From the NCBI GenBank assembly GCA_008921705.1, contig VFFE01007085.1:684218-748217 (forward strand): 64,000 nt of DNA, in the 5' to 3' direction. This stretch comes from Burhinus oedicnemus. Lineage: Eukaryota > Chordata > Aves > Charadriiformes > Burhinidae. Positions 25,537 to 37,906 of this stretch are shown piece after piece. The notes below the pieces were generated by a model that was not told the DNA's origin, did no database searches, and saw nothing but the letters and a program-made list of their open reading frames with translations. Position 1 is the stretch's first letter. Each line of letters opens with the position of its first letter. Position numbers and translations under genes: made by a program.

Positions 25537-27462
25537 ATGGCGAGCCCCGCCGTGCTGGGGCTGCTGCCCCCGCTGAGCTCCCCGCCCGGCCCCAACCTGA
25601 ACAACAACAACAACAACAACCAGGGCGTGAGGAAGTGCGGGTACCTGCGCAAACAGAAACACGGCCACAAGCGCTTCTTCGTGCTGCGGGGCCCGGGCGG
25701 CGGCGGCGGGGAGGAGGCGGGGGGCGCCAGGCTGGAGTACTACGAGAGCGAGAAGAAATGGAGGAACAAGTCCGGGGCGCCCAAGCGGGTGATCGCCCTG
25801 GACTCCTGCCTCAACATCAACAAGCGGGCGGACGCCAAGCACAAGTACCTCATCGCCCTCTACACCAAGGACGAGTACTTCGCCGTGGCGGCCGAGAACG
25901 AGCAGGAGCAGGAGGGCTGGTACCGGGCTCTCACCGACCTGCTCAACGAGGGCAAGGCGGCCTGCCAGGGGTCCCCCCACCGCCACCTCGCCTCCCCCTT
26001 CTCCGCCTCCTGCAGCGCGGCCGCCGCCTCCCTGGCCGCCGCCGGCGAGGACCTCAACTACGGGCTGATCACCCCGGCCGCCGCCGCCTACCGGGAGGTC
26101 TGGCAGGTGACGCTGAAGCCCAAGGGCTTGGGGCAGAGCAAAAACCTCACCGGCGTCCACCGGCTCTGCCTCTCGGCCCGCACCATCGGGTTCGTGCGCC
26201 TCAACTGCGAGCTGCCCTCGGTCACGCTGCAGCTGATGAACATCCGCCGCTGCGGCCACTCCGACAGCTTCTTCTTCATCGAGGTGGGGCGCTCGGCGGC
26301 CACCGGCCCCGGCGAGCTCTGGATGCAGGCGGACGACTCGGTGGTGGCCCAGAACATCCACGAGACCATCCTGGAGGCCATGAAGGCGCTGAAGGAGCTG
26401 TCCGAGTTCCGGCCCCGCAGCAAGAGCCAGTCCTCCTCCTCCTCTTCCTCCGGGGGGGCCGCCGGGCCCGGCGGCAGCGGCGCCTCCGCCACCCACCCCA
26501 TCACCGTGCCCGGCCGCCGGCACCACCACCTGGTCAACCTGCCTCCCAGCCAGACCGGCCTTCTCCGCCGCTCCCGCACCGACAGCCTCGCCGCTGGCGC
26601 CGGCACCAAGTGCACGCCGTGCCGGGTGCGGACGGCCAGCGAGGGCGACGGCTGCCGGGTGGGCTCGGTGGCCGGCAGCCCCATGAGCCCGGGCCCCGTG
26701 CGGACCCCCCTCAGCCGCTCGCACACGCTTAGCGGCGGCGGCGGCGGCGGGGGCCGGCAGGCGGGGAAGCTGCTGCCGGTGCTGGCCGCCGGCGGCGGCG
26801 GCCTGCAGAGCAGCCGCTCCATGTCCATGCCCGCCTCCCACTCGCCCCCCTCCGCCACCAGCCCCATCAGCCTCTCCTCCAGCAGCGGCCTCGGCTCCGA
26901 GCCTGCCCACCCGCATCACCCGCAGCGCCCGTCCAGCGGCAGCGCCTCCGTCTCCGGCTCCCCCAGCGACGCCGGCTTCATGTCCTTCGACGAGTACGGC
27001 TCCAGCCCGGGCGGCGACCTGCGGCCCTTCTCCTCCTCCTCCACCGCCAGCAACCGCAGCAACACCCCCGAGTCGGTGGCCGAGACCCCCCCGGTGCGGG
27101 ACCCCGGGGGCGGCACCGACCTCTACGGCTACATGGCCATGGAGCGGCCCCCGAGCGGCCGCCTCTGCTACCGGCCCTGCCCCGACGCCGCGGCCGACAG
27201 GGGCCATCGGAAGCGGACCTACTCCCTGACCACCCCGTGCCGGCAGCGGCCCGCCCCGCCGCAGGTCTCCTCCGCCTCCCTCGACGAGTACACGCTGATG
27301 CGCGCCACCTTCGCCGGCAGCGCCGGCCGCCTCTTCCCCTCCTGCCAAGCCGGGGCTTCCCCCAAAGTCACCTACACCCCCTACCCCGAGGACTACGGGG
27401 ACATCGAGATCGGGTCCCACCGCAGCTCCGGCAGCAGCAGCACCAACCTAGGGCCGCCGGCA

Positions 27463-27493
<31 letters not shown>

Positions 27494-29074
27494 GGGGAGA
27501 CGATGACGGCTACATGCCCATGACCCCCGGAGTGGCTGCAGCCTTAGGGCAGGGAAGCCGGGGCGGCGCTGACTACATGCCCATGAGCCCCACCAGCGTG
27601 TCCGCCCCCAAGCAGATCCTGCAGCCCCGGGCGGGGGTGGGCGGCGGGTCCCCCGGGAACGGGAGCAGCTACAAGACCAGCTCACCCGGGGAGAGCTCCC
27701 CTGACGATAGCGGGTACATGCGGATGTGGTGCGGCTCCAAGCTGTCCGTGGAGAGCTCGGATGGGAGGCTGAGTAACGGCGACTATATCAATATGTCCCC
27801 TAGGGACCCCCAGCATGGGCCCCAGGCTCCCTCCCTCACCCCCCCGGACTTCTTTTTCGCCCCTTCGGGGCACGGGTCCAGCGAGCCTCCCAAGCCCGGC
27901 TGCTATTCGTACAGCTCCTTGCCCCGCTCCTACAAGAGCCAGGGCCCCGTGAAGGACAGTGACCAGTACGTCTTCATGAACTCCCCGGGGAGGATGATCC
28001 CGGAGGAGGCGGTGTGCGGAGCGGGCCAGTCGCCCGCCGGCACCTTCATCCCCTCCAGCCACATGGTGCCTTCGCCCCTGCGGCACAGCCGGACCGAGAG
28101 CTTCCTGAGCCAGCGGTGCCAGCGGGTGGCCCGGCCCAGCCGCCTCTCTTTGGAGACCTTGCGGACGATGCTGCCCAGCATGAACGAGCACCCCCTGCCG
28201 CCTGAGCCCAAGAGCCCTGGCGAATACATCAACATCGACTTTGGGGATGCTGCCGTCTATTCTCCCCCGTCGCTGCCCGCCGACAGCCCGGCTTCCTCCC
28301 TGGGCTCGGGCACGGGGCAGAGGCGCTCCCCTCTCTCTGACTACATGAACATTGACTTCGGGTCGCAGTCGCCCTCCCAGTCGGGCACGGTCTCAGTGGG
28401 CTCCCTGGAAGCGCTCTCGCCAGGCTCTTCCTCCAGCACCAGCCAGCCCGACGGGCGCTACCTGAAGGCGGCTGTGGGGGTGGCTTGTTCGTCCAGCCCG
28501 TCCGACGGTGGGGATTACACCGAGATGACCTTTGGCATGGCCACCACGCCACCCCAACCCATTGTTCAGAAGCCAGAAAGTGCCCGGGTCACCAGCCCCA
28601 CGGCTGGGGTGAAGAGACTCACCCTCTCTGGGGTGGAGGCTTTCATTCTCTCCAGCCCTCCCCCAGACCCAAACCGGGGGGCCAAGGTCATCCGGGCAGA
28701 TCCCCAGGGACGCAGGAGGCACAGCTCGGAAACTTTCTCCTCCACCACCACTGTGACCCCCGTGTCCCCCTCCTTCGCACACAACCCCAAACGGCACAAC
28801 TCGGCCTCGGTGGAGAACGTGTCCCTCAGGAAAAGCGAAGGCCTGGAGGAGGAGCAGGGTAGCAGCCCCATGTGCCGGGAGACCTCAGCTGGCTTCCAGA
28901 ACGGCCTCAACTACATCGCCATCGACGTGGTGGACGGGACCCTGGCAAACTGTGACAAAGCCAGGTCGAAAGCCAGGCACGTCCTGAATGGGGGCATCAA
29001 CGGAGTGGAGATGAGCGCCTATGCCAGCATAGACTTTCTGTCTCACAACCTGAAAGAAGCGAGTGCTGTGAAAG
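25537..29074 (+). CDS. IRS2: Insulin receptor substrate 2, exon 1 (codons 1-1179 plus first base of codon 1180)
   Basis: IRS2 is the cytoplasmic adaptor phosphorylated by insulin/IGF-1 receptors; it recruits PI3K, Grb2 and SHP2. Visible in the translation: an N-terminal Asn run (N20, N22-28); a PH domain about 31-137 (GYLRKQKHGHKRFFVLRG to WYRALTDLL); a PTB domain about 185-290 (YREVWQV, SFFFIEVGR, ILEAMKAL); and the IRS2-specific KRLB loop, PYPEDYGDIEIGSH, with Y613 and Y620 matching mouse Y621/Y628. PI3K-type YXXM tyrosines are Y530, Y532, Y585, Y659, Y680, Y727, Y750, Y811 and Y994. A Grb2-type site is Y897 (YINI), a related one is Y936 (YMNI), and SHP2-type sites are Y1126 (YIAI) and Y1162 (YASI). 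A 12-Gly tract is at 643-654. The start codon has a strong Kozak context and the N-terminus matches mammalian IRS2. The exon ends AAAG|GTGAGT, a consensus donor, and the spliced protein is 1180 aa ending VKE. Human IRS2 is about 1338 aa; the shortfall lies mainly in Pro/Ala/Gly linkers. No frameshift is seen. Confidence 0.98.
27463..27498 (+). repeat. IRS2: In-frame Gly repeat (12 GGN codons) in IRS2
   Basis: Three GGG-type codons followed by a run of GGA codons and a GGG/GGA end encode Gly 643-654, directly before DDDGYMPM (Y659). It is a coding microsatellite in a disordered linker, likely length-polymorphic. As I recall, mammalian IRS2 joins SSNLG directly to DDGYMPM here. Confidence 0.9.
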
Positions 29075-29214
29075 GTGAGTAGCTACGTCTGACAGTGCTT
29101 GCCACGCGCGTCTGTGCTTAGTGTTTGTTTCTCACCGCAGGGTTGTGTTTTGCCGGGTAGAACACTATCCCTCCTTGCTTTCTTAAAACTCTTTTTTTCC
29201 CCAATATGTCCTGT

Positions 29215-29220
29215 AATAAA
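29215..29220 (+). terminator. IRS2: Candidate intronic polyadenylation signal (AATAAA)
   Basis: AATAAA lies 133 bases after the in-frame TAG that appears if exon 1 is not spliced (29080-29082). It is followed by T/GT-bearing sequence (ggctctttgtatg). Use of it would give an intronless mRNA encoding a protein ending VKGE instead of VKE. It is only a hexamer match and its use is unproven. Confidence 0.3.
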
Positions 29221-29940
29221 CAGTCTGGCTCTTTGTATGAAGAAAAAGTTTAATTTTGGGATATTTCTTCACGTTTGAATTCTGCTGTGCTATTATTATG
29301 AGAGTATACTTCTGGGTACCCCGATAGAGGCTAATGTTTACGCAGTTACTATATTTGGGCTGTATTTCAGAGTTTTCTCGTGTAAGATTTTGGAAAGTGT
29401 TTGGAAAATGTGACCAAAATAGTTTATGTTAATGCAGCATCTAAATACTATTTAAAAATGTAAAATGATCGAGTTAAAAACCAGGGTTGTTGGACTGACG
29501 ACATCGGATTACAAAAAAAAATCTTGGCTCTCTAGCTGGGAAGGTCAATCACAGCAAAATGAGAAGGATAAATTTAATATCTTGGTTTTGAAATACCTTC
29601 TCTCTTGCAAAAGTTTAACAGTAAATCATGGTGAGCGTGGAATGTGAATTAAAAAAAAAAAAACATATATTTTCTTCCAGAAGTCACTCTATGCATGAGC
29701 TGTTGCATGTTGTATCGCACATTTCACTTAAAGGCCCACCCTGCGGTGGTGTGGAACTACGTTCCGGCTGGTGGCTCGCTCCCAGCGTGAATGACCAGTT
29801 GGTTGGCTTGCAAACGCTGGGGCTTCCAAGAGAAAAGCAAACCGAAGAAATCTGCGGCTTAGGCTGAGAGAGAATTTAGGTTTTAATGATGTAGCTGTTC
29901 CTTTGTTGGGGTGCTAGTTACGCTGTTTAAAAGAAAAAAA

Positions 29941-29980
29941 GAGAGAGTGTGTCTGTGTGTCTGTGTGTGTGTGTGTGTCG
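29941..29980. repeat. (GT)n-type microsatellite
   Basis: A GA-then-GT imperfect dinucleotide tract (gtgtgtctgtgtgtctgtgt followed by further GT units) is followed by a C7 run. It is a simple repeat in intron 1. Confidence 0.9.
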
Positions 29981-30424
29981 CCCCCCCATGCAGTAACCCG
30001 CCTCCTCTTAGCAAGTGAGAGTGTGTACGCGACTGGGGGCTGGTTGAGGAGGGCACCGAGCAGCCCGTCTGTCAAGGATTAAAAGTTAATGATGAGACAC
30101 CGTAGGGATTCTCTTTGCTCTTGCATTACTGCAGGACATGGCGCTTTAAATCTGCATGCATGTACAGCTGTACTGTACGTTTATGGGTCTAGCTAGGTGA
30201 AATGACATACCGCTAAAGGTGGTCGCTTGGAGGTGAATGGGTATTGCTTCTGTGTTCGCAGTGCTGATAGAGGTCACCGGTAATAACCAAACAGCGACAG
30301 CTTCTAAGAGCCGCTTGCAGGTTTGGTTGGGTTTTTTTTTCTTCCGTTTCCTTACCAGCTAGTTGATTTATTTTTCTTTGAAGAAGGACGTATTTTCTCT
30401 TTCGATAGGAAGGTGGAAAAGATG

Positions 30425-30700
30425 AGCGCTCCGCCGTTCGCAGAGCGAGCTCTGAACCTGATTAAGACGAGGGGATTGTTGAAGGGGGTGTCAGAGCCTG
30501 CAGGGCCGCCCCGAACGCGCCTGTTGCGGATGGCGGGGCGGGGCGGGCCGAGGCAGGGCGTTCGGTCCCTCCGGCCGCTCGGTTCTGCCGGGGCCGCCTG
30601 GAGGGTCCCGGCGGCGGGACCCGGCCCGCTGCCGCCGCCCGCCGCGCCCGGCCGTGGGAGCGCGGTCCCGGCCACCAGCAAACTGTCGCGTCCCTTAGCT
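30425..30700. promoter_or_regulatory. Intronic CpG-dense block
   Basis: About 275 bases of very GC-rich, CpG-dense DNA lie 1.4 kb inside intron 1. It includes GGGGCGGGGCGGG (Sp1/KLF type, 30535-30547) and repeated CCGCCG and CGCGCCCGG runs, and is bounded on both sides by AT-rich sequence. It could be an extension of the IRS2 CpG island, an internal or antisense promoter, or an enhancer. A 163-codon frame crossing it (30323-30814) has an antisense counterpart of similar length and shows no domain, so I do not call it coding. Confidence 0.5.
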
Positions 30701-32867
30701 TTGCAAATGGATTCTTCACAGAAACGAGGGAGTTTTTCTTGGTTTTTTGGGGGGTTTTGTGTTTGGTTGTGTGTTGTTCTTTTTTTTTTTTTTTTATTTA
30801 TTTTTTCCCCTTGAGCCACCTACAGCCCCAACGGCGACCCAAGCCCCGCGTTGGGAAAGAGCTATAAAGAGCTATTTCCACAACATTCCCCAAACTGCTG
30901 ACCCGGGGGTGGGGGTGGGGGAGGAGGAGAGGAGCGGGCACCAGTTACCGAGAAAACCTGGAGTGGATGGCAGCGCCGTCACCACCCAGGCGAGAAGCAG
31001 GCATGGAAGAGCAGAGGAGCCGGGAGAACCGACTGCTGTCCTGCCCATCCAGTAAACGGAAGGATAACGCAATAAGCAGAGCCGTGTTAATTTGGTACAC
31101 GGCGTACGGAGGAAGAGGGTCCGGTTCTGCTAGGTGCTCGTCAAAGGGTGCTCGTCGGCTTGCCTTATTTTAATATTTAATCCGCACGCGTGTTTATTTT
31201 TCCTCTTTCCCGTAAGCTTTGGAGCGCAGACCGCGTGGAGAGAAGCGGTGCGGGGACGCTCGCTGAGATTTACTGTCTGTGTAGGAGGCCAGGCTGTCTT
31301 CTCCACCGTCCCAGCCGCCCTGAGCAGGGCTGGGGCTTGCTGTGGCCAACCTCAGGCCGAGGCGGTGAGGAAGAACCTCGCAGGAGCATCATCGGGCAGC
31401 AGCCCGCAGGGTTAGGTACCAAAAACGGGGTTTCGGGTTGGTTGCGCTTGTGGCTGGCAAACTGGAAGAGCCACGGCGCGGGGAAGGAGAAATACATCCC
31501 TTTATCCCTCTAAGTCGAATCGAGGCGTTAACTTTTGCAGGTTTCCTGGTTTCTCTTTTGGTTTTCATTGGGATTTCGCACCAAAGTTTGTGTACGGAAG
31601 GACTTTTGCCCCTGTTTAAAAAAGATCACCGAGTATTGTGCCAGTGTATTTGAATTTCAAACATTGTGATTTGGGAGACTACCAAGAATTTTATGTTTTT
31701 CAGAGAAGCACGTATGCAATTAAAGAAAACTGTATGTTGAGCATAAGCAAGATTATTTCAACACAGTAGTAATTCAGGTACAGTTGAGAGAATCTAATTT
31801 TGTAAAAATTAATGTTTTGCACAAGAGATAGCTTATATATAATCAGCAGTGTTTACGTAGTTGTGTATATTTTTTCAAATTTTGTTTTTAACTGTGTTAG
31901 CAAAGTGAGCTTTACTTCTTCAAAAAACCAAGAGAGGTTTCTAGCAACTTTAGAACAATGGAGAATCCGCATACATTTGATATTTAGAACAGGAGAATCT
32001 GAGATACAGGGTATACAAACAAGCTCCTTGTAATTACCTTCTCTGTAAATTAGTATTTCGATTTGTGTAAAATACATGTAAAAAAACCAATTTGAATTCT
32101 TCCTGAAGGTCTGGAGCAGTAGATGTGTTTCTGTGTGGATAAGTGTTCTAAGGGAAATTATTTGTGTCATTTAAAGGTGGCTGGAGCTTGTCTCTCTGCT
32201 ATCATTAACTTGCCTCAGCTGTAGGGAGTGCTGTGCTTTTGGAAATCTCTGTCCATATTATCCTGTTGTGGCAAGAACAAGCGAGTGCATCCTCACCTGC
32301 TGTCAAAGCCGAGAAATTAAAAGGTTACTTGAAATTATTGGTCCATTTAGTTTTAATGTGTTCTGAAAGTGTGCGGATATTTAAGAATTGGAGAAACACT
32401 TGCCTTCATCTGATGTGTAAATAAAATAATGCTGTTACTGGTTGGTTAAAACTTGTTACTTGTTGATAATTAGCCTTTGCTCTTAAATTATGACTGCTTT
32501 TTTGCTTAAAAATGTATGAACTGTGTATGGTTTTCATTATTTATGGAGACATTTATACTAATTTTTCTCGTGTAAATTATTTATTCCAGTCTATTTATGC
32601 CAGATTATACCCAATAATGATGTGACTTTTTATGGTGGATCTTAGTTCTGTTGAAGTCAAATGGGAGTTTTGTCTCTGTTTTGGTGGGATTAAGATTTTA
32701 GCCTTTGTGTGTAATGCTGAAATTCTTAAGTAAAATTCCCATTAAATTTAGTGGGTGTGTAATAGGGAATTATGCTTAATTGAAAACACCAGATTTGGGT
32801 GTGTTACCTTTAATTTTGTTTCATTTTCCGTTAAAAAAATGCTCTGTAACTTGTAAATGTTTCTAGT

Positions 32868-32920
32868 AGTTGGTCTAGTTTTCTAAAATTGAACAGATAC
32901 TGCCATTCTGTGATTCTATG
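32868..32920 (+). mobile_element. CR1 LINE 3'-end fragment, plus orientation
   Basis: The sequence ends with the two 8-mers ATTCTGTG ATTCTATG (32905-32920), the CR1 3' tail repeat. It is preceded by ttggtctagttttct...ctgcc, which aligns loosely with the CR1 end 'ttggactagatgatcttt...aacc'. It is short and diverged. Confidence 0.55.
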
Positions 32921-34109
32921 TGTAATGGTGCAAAAAAACCCCTGAGGGTTGTTTTCCTCTTGCGTTGGTTTCTTTTGTCTTGATTTATTTAAAGAAGTCA
33001 TCATCTGTAATGCATCTACTTAAGATCGTAATAAGGTGATTTTTTGATAATAATGTCCCCCCCCACCTTGTCAATTAGCTCTTAATTTTGTGAGGGTTTT
33101 ATGATTGCACCTAAACAATAAAAAGCCTATCTTAAGAAATCTCTTCCTGTGTCTTTCTAATGGCATTTTAGATTATTGAAGACATAACCCTTGTTTTCCT
33201 TTTTCTTTGGGTTTACTTTGCCCGATGAATTAGATTATTAAGGTGGTGGGGTTTTTTTCCCTCTCTAATGTGCCAATTGCCATAAAGTTTTGGTTCTCCG
33301 AGCAGTATGAGAAAGTTTAATTGTCTCTTTGAGAAAACTTGTGTTCATTTTAAAAGGACTTCTTAGAAGTATTAGAAGAACTATATGCTGTGTTAGAAAT
33401 CCATACATCTTTTAAAGTATTTTTTTGAATAAATTACTCGTCGTTTCTCTTACTGCTAAATTCTGTGAGAACATCAAAATTAACACCAGAAGGAACCGAA
33501 CTGCTTTTAATACCTTATATAGTTTGATTTTATTTTTTTTTTAAACCTTTTACGCTTAGAATTAAAAAATCTGAGGTTTTCTTTTACCACCTCTGGAAAT
33601 TTACTTCTTGCCTCTCAGATTGCATTTTACAGCTGATCAAACCAAAATGGTTAGGTCTGAACCTAGCAGTGCCATTCATGAAACCCGAAATGTAAACTGA
33701 AGTTATCTGAGATTAAATGAAGCCTTTGATATTTTAAATTACGTTGATTATACGGATGTCAGCTTTTTACAAGCAGATAGAATATTAAAATGCGTAACAT
33801 CTATTAGACTTTTATTTTGCTTTATACTTCAAATTATGTTTAGCTATACTGCACATAGAAAGAATGTCATGGTTACTTTGAGTCACTTAAGATAAATTGT
33901 TATAGACCAAGTTGAATGGTGGGTTTGTTCTAAAATGAACCAGTACAGTCATTGCTCAAGGCAGAGGAAATGCTTAGGTTGATGATTGCTTCTGATTACT
34001 TGATTTCTTTCAAGATAGCTACAGAGAGTAACGTTTGCTTGTAAGTAAAATGGATAAAGGAATGTTTGAACAGAAAGAGTATTAGGACATGTTTTATATG
34101 TTTTGGTTT

Positions 34110-34138
34110 TTTTTTGTTTTTTTTTTTTTTTTTTTTTT
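34110..34138. repeat. Poly(T) tract
   Basis: A T-rich run interrupted by a single G, around 30 bases long. No tail, target duplication or element body is recognisable beside it. Confidence 0.85.
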
Positions 34139-37100
34139 ACAAGGAGAGAATAACATGAGTTTCTTTACACTTGATTTACTATTATTTTTAAATAGCATTA
34201 ATTACACTGGAATGCTGAAGTGGTTTAGAAGCTGAAACAGCAAGCATCCACAGAAAAATTAAACTAGAGTTAGTGTATGTAATCTAACTTTCCTCCCTGT
34301 TCAGAAGTTAAATGGCAACATAGGTGTATGCAGGTACTTTCTGTTTATATCAGATTTCGCTAAAGCACCATTAATATGTTTCTTTTTAAAGTAATAAACA
34401 CATGAAGAAAAGGCTATATCTGGGGTCTTTTTTTTTTCCCTGCAAGTTGTGTGCTATATACTGGTCCTGCATATGTTATCTCTTTGTGTGTAGGTGTGTT
34501 GTGTATTAGTCATGATATACTTCAGCAGAGTTTGTGGAAGTTTTAACGTTATGTTGGCACAGTGTATGTGATAGCAATTCAAAGTGAGTATAGTGACCGA
34601 TGTGATAAATTAGGGTGTGTAATCATGAGGGTTTCACAACTCTGTTTTTTGTTGTAGTTTCTTACAATGTTTGCTTAGAAGCGATCTGTGTATACAGGAA
34701 ATCAGTAGCATCCCTTGAGTTTTTAGAAAATGGTGTAGTGACCCCAAAGTTCAGATGTGTTTTGTTTGTGTGTCTGTTGTCTGGCATGTACTTATTTTTA
34801 AAGTTTTTGTGCATATGTGTGTAGGGGGTCAAGAGTGGCAGCCTTGAAAAGCCAAGTTCAGCAGAGTAGTCCCCTTGCTGCCTGTTGTTGAAAAGGCTGG
34901 TTTTCCTCCTGCAGCCTTTCCAAAGGAAAACTTTTCTCATTTTTTTCACACTTGTGTTTGTCTCAACTGCCTGTAGCTCTCCAGCCATGTGGGCATCTTG
35001 GGTTAGTCAGTCCGCCAGGCGCTCCCGAGAACCAGCAGTGGTGAAGAGAGCCAGGAAGGGTGACTGCTCCCTTTTTAAATGCAAGCCTTTTAAATGCAAG
35101 TTATGAAGTAGCATGGATTTTCCCCTGCGCCTCCGTCAGCTATAGAGGAAACCAGGAGTACTGGTTTAGATTGTATTTGCAGTTTCCACACTAATTTAGG
35201 TAGGATGAGTCCCTTAGTTGTAGGGTTTTAAGTGTTTGTACTTAAAGCAAGCTTTTAAGGCTTAAGTATTATAAGCCTGATCCAAACCACAGAGAAAGCA
35301 ATGTAAAGATTGCTCACATATTACAGAAGCTCACCTAAAAAATACACTTCATGGAGTGTTAAAGTGCTGACGCACACGGTAACATTTGAGGCTCACTCAA
35401 AGACAGTAGTCATGTGTAATCTCCTCTGTGGTGCCAGTTAAGACAGTAACGAATAACATTCCTGAAGGAAAGGTATGATCACAGCGACTAGCCTGGTAAG
35501 TGCATGCACGTTTGCATGGAGTTATGCTCTTGCTCGGTAGCTGTGGTGAAAAATGGGCCACTAAACTAGCACTGCTTAGGAAAGATGTTCAATCCGATCG
35601 TGAGAAATCCCTTTGGAAATCGATGTAGAAAACCAAAGGCAATACCAGTTGTTTTTTTTTTCATGTTCAACAATTGTTTTTCAAAACAGACGTTCTCAAT
35701 TTTTTATCAGTGCCCAAAATTGTGTATAGGTGTATCAAAAATAGTAATTAAAAAAATCCAGTTCTTGCGCATGATGAAGGGCAATACGGTGTGGAAAAAG
35801 GTACATTACAGGTTAACAGAGGGAAAATACTTTCCAAAATAAACCTCTTTGATACTAAGGTAGTTTTTTTGTTTGTTTTCAAATCCAGATTTGCCTGTCT
35901 CAGTTAAAAAAAAGAAAAACACTCTAAAATAACTTTTATTTATCTCAGTAAATCAATCACAGAAATAGTTAAGAGAATTAAAACCCAACAACCCAAGCCC
36001 CAGACCGAAGCCCCCACCTCTGTAACATCTACATTGCGGAAGAATAATGCAATAACATGATTCCATAGATTAGGAATGATTCAGGGGTTTGTTTACGTTA
36101 TTTGTCAATCTCTTCAGCATCCTAGAGGAGAACACTTCCTTCCTGGCAGATGGCAGCCCCAGGGCCATGCACCTGCCATTACAAGCACTACGTGCTAGTA
36201 ATCTACCCCAGCATCGCTGTTGACAAGAGGCTAATGATTGGAGACTGTCTGCCTGACAGCCTAAACAAAGTAGGAACATATTTGTCCTTCAGCGAGGATC
36301 TGAGAGATCTTAGGAAGGACAATCAGGGCGCTATACTGAAGAATTATAATGGAATTTAATTTAGACCTCTTTGGTAGTGTTTGCAGTGCGAGCCACTTTT
36401 AAGATAATGATGCTGCAGAAAGCGAATGATGTCTCGGAGAAGGGATTTTCTGTTTCTCTGGCAGAGCGATAGCCGACTTCGTATTGAATAGCTGTGTGTC
36501 GATGGGAGGAAGGCTAGTGTGACTTAGCGGGCCGTGGCACAGTCCTCTGCAGCAGCGTCTGCCCTGGCTGGAAGCTGGGGGTCGGATGTACTTGCGCAGG
36601 GCTCTGGCTTGGGCCATTGGTAAATGGGGCCAAAGTGGTGTTCAAAAGTCAGAATGTCTCTTTAATTGTCTGTGAGTGGTGTGTTTGGTGCTTGCATAAT
36701 GCATTCCTGTTTTGATCGTTTGATTTGTAATATTATATGTTTTTGTTATGTCATTAGACCAGAATCTGTTCTTTCATCTTTTGTTCATTTCTCTTACGCG
36801 TTTATGTGTTTGCTTTTCTTGTTTGAAATGAGTGGACGCGATGTTTCCAGGGGACGATACCGAAGGCGAGGGTATCTTTGAAGTAGGCCAGGATGTTCTT
36901 TGCTAAATTTAAAAACTACCCAAATATTACCCAGAGTTTGTAGAGTATTAAGCAGGATTATATGACGCACGGATTAGACATTGTTGAGCAGCTTGTTTTT
37001 GTTTGAAGGGGTCAGAAATGGAGGCACTGGGGCTTTACTCTAATGCCAAAATAGCAAAGTTACTGATACCAGCAACAGTAGACACAGTGGAGAATTTTCC

Positions 37101-37906
37101 AAGCTTTTCCAAGTGATGCTTTAGTAAAATTTGTTTGATATGTGCCGTGGTGATGAGTGTAAGGTATGAAACTCATTGTCTCCATTGCCAAATCTGTTTC
37201 ACAGGCAGTTCAAAGTGGACTAAGAACAACCCTGTCAGTGTGACTTGAGGCAGAGGACTTTGCTTCTCTTCAGTCAAAGACAAATCAATAAATCATTCCA
37301 GTAACAGTGGGAAAATCACGTCAATGAAATAAGATCTAAGCAGTTTCAGATTTGTTCTCCCAGGCAGTATATTATTTAAAAACAATGTTTAAGACAGTCC
37401 TCTAACGTCCAGTTTAACACCTCATTAAATTGGGTAGCATTGTCAAACTAATGTATGGAATGAGAATTTGGAAGACTACTTTTTTTCTTTGGATCTAGGC
37501 TTTTGCTTACCAGAAGTCACAAGTTTGATTGAACAAGACATATGACAGCCTTTCGGGGGAGAGTTAGACTTAACTCTTCCGTAGGAGATGGAATGGTGTT
37601 GGAACAGTTGCTCAAGAACAAGAAAACAATAATGATGCTGGCTTAGTCTGCCTTCACTGATAGAGAGAACTCTCTGTAGTCTGTTACTTACAATAACTGG
37701 TAATGCTATGTTTTAGCATTGTTTAAAAGAAGTAATAATAGAATTGACAAATGGATGCAAACCTCATCAGTTTTCTGGTTAATGCAAAACTGCGTTACGT
37801 CACCAAGTTGACTGCTTCAACTACCGTGGTCTCTCCAGTGCTTGAATTATTGGGAAGTCATGGTGTGAATTTCTTTGATAGTCTTTTTACCAGCTTCTCT
37901 GATACT

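Noticed and set aside
25407..26732. 441-codon overlapping + strand frame starting upstream of the IRS2 ATG
   Set aside because: It starts in the AT-rich flank, reads through the poly(T) as poly-Phe and then through IRS2 in another frame with Arg/Pro/Gly-rich sequence. The IRS2 frame carries the conserved domains.
25387..27420. 677-codon open frame antisense to IRS2 exon 1
   Set aside because: It lies opposite the GC-rich IRS2 reading frame. It is built of Gly/Ala/Arg/Val low-complexity sequence with no domain. Stop-poor GC-rich antisense frames are expected.
30323..30814. 163-codon frame in intron 1 with a 155-codon antisense partner
   Set aside because: Length is explained by the CpG-rich block; both strands are open and no motif is recognised.
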